Source: JTS-RE37 sp041743975 (GTDB taxonomy: Bacteria > Bacteroidota > Bacteroidia > Flavobacteriales > Flavobacteriaceae). Taken from it: a DNA stretch of 6,100 nt. Shown here piece after piece: positions 1 to 5,622 of the stretch (positions within the stretch are counted from its first letter, which is position 1; every line of letters begins with the position of its first letter). The position numbers and the translations under genes are program-made. Below the pieces are notes generated by a model. That model made no database searches. It was given only the letters and a program-made list of their open reading frames with translations, and was not told the DNA's origin. The DNA lies in contig JBGTLT010000025.1 in assembly GCA_041743975.1 (NCBI GenBank), positions 1-6,100 on the forward strand, given 5' to 3'.

Positions 1-324
1 GATAATGTAGAAACCTCACAGAAAAGAAGGGAAATAGGTAAATACCTCCTCCCGCCTGATACCCGGAAAGGTTATAAGCATCACCGGGGCACACTCTCCA
101 TGCCGAGCAGTGAATTAGACAATCCCCATATGCTGGCGTCACCTTATGAGTTCTTTATTGTCGTTACCAGTCCGGGATCCTACCATCTGGATGGCGGTTA
201 TACCTCCTTTGGAAAGGTCATTGAAGGTATGGATGTTGTGGATCTGATCAACAAACAACCCGTTGATGATGGCGATTGGCCCAGTGAAAATATATATATC
301 CTCAAGGCGGAGGTGGTAGAGTGA
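1..324 (+). CDS. Cyclophilin-type peptidyl-prolyl cis-trans isomerase, C-terminal part (5'-truncated by window edge)
   Basis: The frame is open from base 1 to the TGA at 322-324, so 107 residues are visible and the true start is upstream; the internal Met at 100 is not the start. Cyclophilins catalyse cis-trans isomerisation of prolyl peptide bonds, and in Gram-negatives often act on exported proteins. Recognisable core: HHRGTLSMPSS (visible residues 27-37), then YEFFIVVTS (49-57), then YHLDGGYTSFGKVIEGMDVV (61-80), which matches the family pattern (S-Q-F-F-I, then LDG, then FGkVieGmdVV). Oddities: the usual active-site Gln before Phe-Phe-Ile (Q111 in human CypA) is Glu here (residue 50), and the usual aromatic before LDG (W121) is His (62). 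The catalytic Arg would lie in the missing part. It is convergent with the next genes and has no visible functional link to them. The family call is firm; catalytic competence and cellular location cannot be judged. Confidence 0.9.
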   Translation, partial: DNVETSQKRREIGKYLLPPDTRKGYKHHRGTLSMPSSELDNPHMLASPYEFFIVVTSPGSYHLDGGYTSFGKVIEGMDVVDLINKQPVDDGDWPSENIYILKAEVVE

Positions 325-372
325 CCCCCTCCTCCACTCCTTTCATTATACATCAGGTCGCGGGATTTCATT

Positions 373-386
373 CTCCTCATGAGGAG
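373..386. repeat. Perfect 14-bp palindrome in the convergent intergenic gap
   Basis: CTCCTCATGAGGAG equals its own reverse complement. It sits in the 95-nt gap between two convergent genes, 48 nt after the isomerase stop and 33 nt after the opposing gene's stop. As RNA it could form only a short stem (about 5 bp closing a 4-nt loop), and neither side has a strong U-tract (GTTTAACG on plus, AATGAAAT on minus), so it is at best a weak bidirectional terminator. It could equally be a protein-binding dyad or chance. A second weak stem lies at 309-316 with 325-332 (GGAGGTGG with CCCCCTCC, one mismatch), spanning the isomerase stop codon. Nothing else is seen in 325-419. Confidence 0.35.
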
Positions 387-419
387 GTTTAACGAATAGT
401 TCCATATTAAATGCTGAGT

Positions 420-1025
420 TCAGGAGCGGTAGATGCTGGGCAGGGCGATCTTAAATTTTACCGCCAGCAACCGCACCCCAATCACCATTAAAATAGCAAT
501 CACATAGGCGTATTCGTTGCTCAGGGGGAGCAGCCGCAATACAAAATAACCTGCACCTCCAATCATACAAGCGGTTGCATAGATCTCCCTCCGAAAAATA
601 ACCGGAATCTCATTACAGAGGATGTCCCGGATCACCCCCCCGAAAGTAGCGGTAAGGATCCCCAGGGCAATACAGATTACAGGCAGGAGCCCGGCGTTGA
701 GCCCTTTTTCAATACCTACCATTGTATATAACCCGATGCCGATCGTATCAAACAAAAACAGGGAGGTTCGCAGATATTTTAGCTTATTCCTTAAAAGGAC
801 TGCCAGTACCACCGTTCCCAGGATGGTCCAGACATAGATCAGGTCGCGCATCCAGACCACCGGCGTATCCCCGATAAGGAGATCGCGTAAGGTACCCCCG
901 CCAACCGCGGTAGCGAACGCGATGATGAATACCCCAAACAGGTCGAGTTTTTTATCCATTGCCACCAGGACCCCGGAAATGGCAAAAGCGATGGTACCTA
1001 AAATGTCGATTACAAAATAAAACAT
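420..1025 (-). CDS. Trimeric intracellular cation channel (TRIC) / UPF0126 family membrane protein
   Basis: This is a complete 201-residue protein, the usual length for prokaryotic TRIC/UPF0126 (YicG-like) proteins. It is hydrophobic throughout and compatible with seven transmembrane helices. The two internally duplicated UPF0126 units are visible: GGGTLRDLLIGDTPVVW at residues 42-58 and FGGVIRDILCNEIPVIF at 128-144, each with the glycine cluster that kinks the pore helix followed by Arg-Asp. The acidic link after the first motif (GD at 52-53) and NE at 138-139 are also family-like. Structurally studied prokaryotic relatives form trimers that conduct K+/Na+, and genetic fitness data on other UPF0126 members suggest glycine transport; which applies here cannot be told from sequence. 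The ATG at 1023-1025 begins 3 nt after the stop of the RDD gene, so the two are probably co-transcribed and coupled. The family call is strong; the substrate is unknown. Confidence 0.93.
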   Translation of the reverse strand: MFYFVIDILGTIAFAISGVLVAMDKKLDLFGVFIIAFATAVGGGTLRDLLIGDTPVVWMRDLIYVWTILGTVVLAVLLRNKLKYLRTSLFLFDTIGIGLYTMVGIEKGLNAGLLPVICIALGILTATFGGVIRDILCNEIPVIFRREIYATACMIGGAGYFVLRLLPLSNEYAYVIAILMVIGVRLLAVKFKIALPSIYRS

Positions 1026-1028
1026 CTC

Positions 1029-1754
1029 TTATAGTTTTTGGGTATAAAAATAATAGTCCTTCAAAACCGTGTCCAGGTAAGGTTCATCATACAATTCTGA
1101 GCCCGACGCCAGGATGCTTTCTACCTTACTCCGGAGCGCTTTCATGGTTTTATAGTCATTGCTGTTTTTTGCGATCCGGAAAGTATCTTTGATCAGCCTT
1201 ACATCCCGGTCCGTTAGCAGCGTTACGTTGGTGAACAGGGGCACATAGTTCTCGGACAGGTCTTCCAGTATGGTGTGGGTAACCCTTGCAGGGTTCTTAG
1301 TGCTTATCACTACGGTCCCGGCAGCCGCATCACCCAATCGCTGCCGCTTATCGGAAAACAAAATGGCCAGTAACCCGATGGACCCCAGGAACAACCATAT
1401 ATCAACCAGGCGCAACATCCAACGAACCAGGTAGTTGCTCCAGTGGGCAGGGGACCCGTCAACCATCACTACCCGCATTTTTAAAAGTAATTTCCCTACT
1501 GTACGCCCATTGAACAGGAGGTGCATGAACAAGCTATAACACATGGCCGGCAGGAGAATAAGACTCATCAATCCTCGCTGGGTCCAGGTATCATCATATA
1601 TATACCCAATGGCCTGCCCGATATATTGGACCAGTGTGGCATAGAGGTATAAAATAAAGCCGTCGATCAAAAAAGCCACAATACGTTCGCCAACCCCCAC
1701 TATTTTATAATCTAAAAAGACATTTTGCGTTGTATTGATTTGAAGGTTGGACAT
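1029..1754 (-). CDS. RDD family membrane protein with cytoplasmic C-terminal extension
   Basis: This is a 241-residue protein. Residues 14-150 form the RDD domain: the opening DYKIVGVGERIVAFLIDGF carries the hallmark Arg24 and Asp31 at the edge of helix 1, followed by a second helix (about 62-82), then NGRTVGKLLLKMRVVMVDG (82-100), a third hydrophobic stretch (about 112-133) and the closing RQRLGDAAAGTVVI (137-150). RDD proteins are small integral membrane proteins; some have been implicated in Na+/H+ exchange, but for most the role is unknown. Residues 151-241 are a soluble, charged tail (LTDRDVRLIKDTFRIAK, then KALRSKVESIL, ending DTVLKDYYFYTQKL) that reads as helical and resembles the tails of Bacteroidota homologues. 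The gene is divergent from the SpoIIM gene across 36 nt and lies 3 nt before the TRIC gene. RDD beside SpoIIM, DUF4129 and MoxR is a recurrent arrangement, so it probably belongs functionally with the divergent operon. The start is supported by the domain position; no good Shine-Dalgarno is seen. Confidence 0.93.
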   Translation of the reverse strand: MSNLQINTTQNVFLDYKIVGVGERIVAFLIDGFILYLYATLVQYIGQAIGYIYDDTWTQRGLMSLILLPAMCYSLFMHLLFNGRTVGKLLLKMRVVMVDGSPAHWSNYLVRWMLRLVDIWLFLGSIGLLAILFSDKRQRLGDAAAGTVVISTKNPARVTHTILEDLSENYVPLFTNVTLLTDRDVRLIKDTFRIAKNSNDYKTMKALRSKVESILASGSELYDEPYLDTVLKDYYFYTQKL

Positions 1755-1769
1755 ATTAGCCTAATTTTA
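1739..1769 (+). promoter_or_regulatory. Candidate Bacteroidota-type promoter for the SpoIIM-MoxR operon
   Basis: TTTG at 1739-1742, a 19-nt spacer and TAATTTTA at 1762-1769 resemble the Bacteroidota housekeeping pattern (TTTG or TTG near -33, TAnnTTTG near -7), lacking only the final G. The implied transcription start near 1775 would leave a leader of about 15 nt before the ATG at 1791. The -33 element overlaps the first codons of the RDD gene on the other strand. No equally good element was found on the minus strand in the 36-nt gap, so the RDD-TRIC promoter may lie within the SpoIIM coding region. This is motif resemblance only. Confidence 0.4.
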
Positions 1770-1790
1770 AATTGTAATCAATTTACCTGC

Positions 1791-2777
1791 ATGCGCGAAG
1801 CCGCTTTTGTTAAGCAAAATAAAGAAAAATGGATAGCATTTGAAAAAGCTATTACCCTCAAATCCGCGATTAGTCCGGATGACCTCGCCAATGGTTATAT
1901 CCACCTTACCAACGATCTGGCTTATGCACAGACCTATTACGCGGAAAGCAAAACTTTATTGTACCTGAATACCCTGGCTTCCATGGCCCACCAGAAGATT
2001 TACAGGAATAAACGGGAGGACCGCAACCGATTCCTGGACTTTTGGGCCCGGGAATTCCCTTTGTTCTTCAAACAATACCACAAGACCCTGGGAGTGGCAT
2101 TCCTCATCTTCTTGTTTGCTGCGGCTATCGGAAGTATTTCCGCCCTCCATGACAGTACCTTCCTAAGGTTGATTCTGGGGGATGCCTATGTAAACGAAAC
2201 GCTGAATAATATTGCAGAAGGCGATCCTACTGCAATATACAAAGGCGGCAGTGAGATCGGTTCCTTTTTGGGCATCACCATCAATAATATCAGGGTAGCC
2301 ATGCTGGCTTTTGCTTTTGGGGTCATCACCAGTATAGGAACGGCCTATATCCTCTTCAGCAATGGTGTGATGCTGGGTGCTTTTATTACCTTTTTTTATA
2401 CCCGTGATGTTTTTTTCGAAGCCAATAAGCAGATATGGCTTCACGGCACTATCGAGATTTCGGTCATCATAATTGCGGGGTGCGCCGGACTGATCATGGG
2501 CAATAGTATCTTGTTTCCGGGAACATATTCCAGGAGGGTATCGTTTATGAAAGGCGCCAGGGACGGGTTAAAAGTGGTCATCAGTACCATCCCCTTTTTT
2601 ATCCTTGCCGGATTTATCGAAGGGTTTATTACCCGCTATTCTGAAATGCCTGCCGCGCTATCCTTTACAATTATTGGCGCATCCCTGGCATTGATCCTTT
2701 TCTACTATATTGCCTACCCTATCATACTACATAAAATTGAGGCTGCCCAAAATGGAAGAAAACTATCTGGAACTTAA
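1791..2777 (+). CDS. Stage II sporulation protein M (SpoIIM) family membrane protein
   Basis: This is a 328-residue protein starting at the ATG at 1791 (MREAAFVKQNKEKW). An in-frame ATG at 1725 would run into the RDD gene and precede the family-typical start, so it is rejected. Residues 1-98 are a charged helical cytoplasmic domain, followed by about five membrane segments (about 100-119, 168-190, 221-241, 262-281 and 290-313). SpoIIM hallmarks are NNIRVAMLAFAFGVITSIGT (165-184), NGVMLGAF (191-198) and HGTIEIS (218-224, with His218 and Glu222) leading into IIIAGCAGLIMG and a Pro-containing end (LFPG). In Bacillus, SpoIIM works with SpoIID and SpoIIP in septal peptidoglycan remodelling; nothing here suggests sporulation, and homologues of this kind in non-sporulating bacteria have no established role. 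As first gene of a tightly packed operon ending in MoxR, it likely forms the membrane core of that system (inference). The next gene starts 26 nt inside its end. Confidence 0.93.
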   Translation: MREAAFVKQNKEKWIAFEKAITLKSAISPDDLANGYIHLTNDLAYAQTYYAESKTLLYLNTLASMAHQKIYRNKREDRNRFLDFWAREFPLFFKQYHKTLGVAFLIFLFAAAIGSISALHDSTFLRLILGDAYVNETLNNIAEGDPTAIYKGGSEIGSFLGITINNIRVAMLAFAFGVITSIGTAYILFSNGVMLGAFITFFYTRDVFFEANKQIWLHGTIEISVIIIAGCAGLIMGNSILFPGTYSRRVSFMKGARDGLKVVISTIPFFILAGFIEGFITRYSEMPAALSFTIIGASLALILFYYIAYPIILHKIEAAQNGRKLSGT

Positions 2778-3690
2778 GGTAAATCGTGATTTCGGCGAGA
2801 TTATCGCGGTTTATTTTGATTTTCTGAAACAGAATATCAAAAGATTTACCAACATATTCCTGGGCTATAACGGCTTGTTCCTTGTGCTCCTGCTCGTTAT
2901 CAGTTACCTGCTGGTTTCCGGTTTTATAGGGATGATCACTGTTGCCGATAATATCATCCCGGGAGGACCCGAAATAGCAGACGACACCTATCTGATTTAT
3001 CTGGGTTTAGGGGGGATTTTATTTTTCCTTGTCTTTATTGCCGTTGCCATCCTGAACTACAGCCTCGCAGGCGCCTACATGATCCGCTATGAGCAATACA
3101 AAGGAAATACATTCGTCAAAAGGGAGGTCTGGGATATTATCAGGACCAGATTGGGGAGTATTATGTTGTTTATCGTCCTGCTGATCATAATCTATGTGGG
3201 TGTATCCATACTTGGTGTTGTACTGATGTTGATCCCCTTACTCGGTTTCCTGGCATATTATATAGTGTTATTTTATGTACTGGCCTGGTTTGGGGTTTCT
3301 TTTTTTTGCATGCTCGAAGAGGATAAGGGAATAACAGAAGCCTTTGGGGAAGGCTGGTCCCTGGTATATAAAAATTTCTGGAAGGCAGTTGGCGTAAACT
3401 TTATATTGGGATTGCTGAACGGTATCCTGGTTTTCATTATTATGGTCATCCCGGGTGTGATTGTTGGGATCTATACCTTTCATGTAGTAGAAAGCGGTGT
3501 TGATGTTAATACCGGGGTCATCCCTACCATTATTTACACCCTGGGCACCTGTATGTTTCTGATCATTATGGTGTACAGCCAATGCCTGTCACAGTTCGTT
3601 AACGGTATTTTGTACTTTGCCTTACACGAGAAGGCATACAATACCAATACCCGAAGCAAAATCGATCAAATAGGCAATCCGGAAAAGTGA
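2752..3690 (+). CDS. Uncharacterised six-helix integral membrane protein of the SpoIIM-MoxR operon
   Basis: This is a 312-residue protein. I choose the ATG at 2752 (MEENYLELKVNRDFGEI), preceded by GAGG 9 nt upstream, over an in-frame ATG 14 codons earlier; it overlaps the SpoIIM gene by 26 nt. After an amphipathic, probably cytoplasmic start (residues 1-35, including FLKQNIKRF), about six membrane segments are visible: 38-61, 82-108, 136-160, 162-188, 213-241 and 256-290. A soluble loop between helices carries RYEQYKGNTFVKREVWDIIR (112-131), and EEDKGITEAFGEGW to VYKNFWKAVG (189-214) resembles the repeated 'Ser/Gly-Trp-x-Leu, then Phe-Trp' units of DUF975- or YciC-like membrane proteins. The C-terminus (NTNTRSKIDQIGNPEK) is charged. 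I do not recognise a specific function and none should be assumed. Position between SpoIIM and DUF4129 suggests a structural subunit of the same membrane assembly. Confidence 0.82.
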   Translation: MEENYLELKVNRDFGEIIAVYFDFLKQNIKRFTNIFLGYNGLFLVLLLVISYLLVSGFIGMITVADNIIPGGPEIADDTYLIYLGLGGILFFLVFIAVAILNYSLAGAYMIRYEQYKGNTFVKREVWDIIRTRLGSIMLFIVLLIIIYVGVSILGVVLMLIPLLGFLAYYIVLFYVLAWFGVSFFCMLEEDKGITEAFGEGWSLVYKNFWKAVGVNFILGLLNGILVFIIMVIPGVIVGIYTFHVVESGVDVNTGVIPTIIYTLGTCMFLIIMVYSQCLSQFVNGILYFALHEKAYNTNTRSKIDQIGNPEK

Positions 3691-4415
3691 TCAGACAAAT
3701 TTCCACTACGGGCTTTAAGCCTTTTACGATACCACGAATAGCCGGGGACGTCCGGGATTCCATTGTTGTAAAAGTAGATAGCAGCGGGATTTTGCCCACC
3801 CGTGAGTTCGAAGGCCCCCTTGACATCAAATATCCCGGTGACGAGTTCCAGTATTCGCGCAGGGACGGGGACCCTCAAAACCTGGTGGAACGATTTCTGA
3901 ATTGGTTCTTTCAGCTCCTCCTGGATACCTTTGGAATAGATCTCCCGCCGGGAACCTCAGAATTCCTGGAACACCTCATCTATATACTCATGGCACTCCT
4001 GACGATCTACATGATCCTCAAATTCTTTGTGGGTGAAAACCTGGCGGCAGTCTTTACTACAAAAAACGGGGAAGGCACACCCATTTTCCTGGAAGAGGAC
4101 CAACTTGAAAATATAGACCTCACGGACCTTATTGCCGAAGCGCTAAAGCAAAAGGATTACAGGCTGGCAATCAGATACCATTATCTCAATGCGTTAAAAG
4201 CACTTTCCCGGCAGGGGATAATTGAATGGCATCACGAAAAAACCAACAGGGACTATCAGCGTGAAATTAAACTGCCTGCCCTGCAGCTGCCATTCCAGCA
4301 TATTTCATACCTGTACGATTATATATGGTATGGGGAACAACCAATAGATGAATCGGGGTATGCGGCCGCTGCAGAAAAATTTGATTCCCTGACAAACAAA
4401 ATGAGGCATCCCTGA
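3687..4415 (+). CDS. DUF4129 domain protein (single-pass membrane protein)
   Basis: This is a 242-residue protein using GTG at 3687 in a GTGA overlap with the preceding stop; no in-frame ATG lies between the upstream stop at 3600 and the middle of the gene. Residues 21-62 (from DVRDSIVVKVDSS to GDEFQYSRRDG) resemble the extracytoplasmic part of flavobacterial homologues. An amphipathic stretch (LVERFLNWFFQLLLDTFGI, 66-84) and one transmembrane helix (about 95-114) follow, then a linker and the DUF4129 domain (about 145-236): KDYRLAIRYHYLNALKALSR, then the conserved Lys-Thr-Asn-x-x-Tyr (KTNRDY, 185-190), and YDYIWYGEQPID near the end. In transglutaminase-like TgpA-type proteins DUF4129 is the cytoplasmic tail after the last helix, and charge bias here (acidic before, Lys after the helix) also gives an outside-to-inside orientation. 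Odd: the first 20 residues (MIRQISTTGFKPFTIPRIAG) are not a convincing signal peptide. The biochemical role of the domain is unknown. Confidence 0.9.
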   Translation: MIRQISTTGFKPFTIPRIAGDVRDSIVVKVDSSGILPTREFEGPLDIKYPGDEFQYSRRDGDPQNLVERFLNWFFQLLLDTFGIDLPPGTSEFLEHLIYILMALLTIYMILKFFVGENLAAVFTTKNGEGTPIFLEEDQLENIDLTDLIAEALKQKDYRLAIRYHYLNALKALSRQGIIEWHHEKTNRDYQREIKLPALQLPFQHISYLYDYIWYGEQPIDESGYAAAAEKFDSLTNKMRHP

Positions 4416-5620
4416 TGGATAAACGCGCCAAACTCATACTGGGCATCTTCATTGCCGTACTACTGGGGATCATCTTCATTGAAATTGCACGTCCCACACC
4501 GCTTAACTGGAATCCTTCCTATACCTCCTATCACAAGATTCCATTTGGGTGTTATGTAACATATGCAGAACTGCGTACATTATTTCCGGTATCCTCCATT
4601 GAAAGCAGGGATGAAACTCCATATACCGTGCTTTCGGACCGGGATACACTGCAACCATTTAACTATATATTTATCAATTCAGCCCTGGATTTTGATGAAC
4701 AGGAGACCCACCAGTTACTGCGGTTTGTAGAACAGGGGAACAGTGCATTCATGGCTTCAACCTACTTTGGTTATTACTTATCAGACACCCTCAGGATCCA
4801 AGTACAATCAGAGTATGCCTTCACACCGGATACCATACGGGTCAGCCTTACCAATTTGAAATTTTCAGATGTGGATTTCAAGCTTGAACGTGGGAGCAAC
4901 CAGGCCCGGTTTAGCAGTTTGGATACCCTGCAGACCACCATTCTGGGTTATCTGCACCGTCCTGAAGACGATGGTGGGGAACCCGGGCAACCTATCAGGA
5001 AAGAACCAAATTTTATAAAGGTATCCTTTGGAAAGGGCAATTTTTACCTCAACACTGCCCCAGAGGCCTTCACCAACTATTATTTGCTCAACGGCAATCA
5101 GGATTATACCGCTCATACCCTTTCGTATTTAGACGAGCGGGCAATCCTATGGGATGACTATTTAAAAATGGGACGGGTGGTGATCGATTCACCTATGCGT
5201 TTCGTCCTGAACCAGGCTTCACTGAAATGGGCCTATTATCTTTGTCTTGCCGGGGTTCTTATTTTTGTCTTCTTCAGGGCTAAAAGGGAACAGCGCATAA
5301 TCCCGGTTATCGCCCCCATGATAAATTCATCGGTGGAATTCGCCAGGACGATGGGGAATCTGTACCTTCAGCACCGCGATTATACCGATCTTATTGCCAA
5401 AAAATCCAACTATTTTCTTGAGTATATCCGCAGTCGATATCATCTAAATACCGATAGCATCCAGGAGCACCTGATCAGGGACCTGTCCCTGAAATCCGGA
5501 AAACCCGTAAAAGAAACACAGGAATTATTAGATTACATCAATTATCTACGACATAAGGATTCCCATACAGAAAAGGAATTGATGGAACTGAATCAGAAAA
5601 TAACATCATTTAAAAAATAA
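4415..5620 (+). CDS. DUF4350 domain-containing membrane protein
   Basis: This is a 401-residue protein; its ATG shares one base with the DUF4129 stop (TGATG), implying translational coupling. A membrane anchor occupies residues 7-23, followed by NWNPSYTSYHKIPFGCYVTY (31-50), the DUF4350 opening that resembles D/NW-x-PSY-x-x-x-x-K-x-P-x-G-x-Y. The domain continues with NYIFINSALDFDEQETHQLL (83-102) and RFVEQGNSAFMAS, a Rossmann-like alternation related to glutamine-amidotransferase-like folds, and GKGNFYLNTAPEAFTNYYLL (206-225). A second helix (271-288) leads to a cytoplasmic segment of about 113 residues with Arg/Lys-rich and helical character (HRDYTDLIAKKSNYFLEYIR, 320-339). The approximately 247-residue middle would therefore be extracytoplasmic. 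No catalytic Cys-His-Glu triad is evident, so an enzyme activity is not claimed. Family function is unknown; in many genomes it stands directly before MoxR, as here, 2 nt away. Confidence 0.92.
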   Translation: MDKRAKLILGIFIAVLLGIIFIEIARPTPLNWNPSYTSYHKIPFGCYVTYAELRTLFPVSSIESRDETPYTVLSDRDTLQPFNYIFINSALDFDEQETHQLLRFVEQGNSAFMASTYFGYYLSDTLRIQVQSEYAFTPDTIRVSLTNLKFSDVDFKLERGSNQARFSSLDTLQTTILGYLHRPEDDGGEPGQPIRKEPNFIKVSFGKGNFYLNTAPEAFTNYYLLNGNQDYTAHTLSYLDERAILWDDYLKMGRVVIDSPMRFVLNQASLKWAYYLCLAGVLIFVFFRAKREQRIIPVIAPMINSSVEFARTMGNLYLQHRDYTDLIAKKSNYFLEYIRSRYHLNTDSIQEHLIRDLSLKSGKPVKETQELLDYINYLRHKDSHTEKELMELNQKITSFKK

Positions 5621-5622
5621 GA

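Noticed and set aside
100..102. ATG as the start of a 74-residue gene
   Set aside because: The frame is open to base 1 and the residues before this Met belong to the cyclophilin core, so it is internal.
1725..1790. Upstream in-frame ATG giving a 22-residue longer SpoIIM protein
   Set aside because: It overlaps the RDD gene start on the other strand and the putative promoter; the added residues are not family-like and MREAAFVKQN is the typical start.
3163..3582. Minus-strand open frames under the six-helix protein and similar short opposing frames elsewhere
   Set aside because: Low-complexity, charged shadow translations of well-supported membrane-protein genes, with no domain or start signal.
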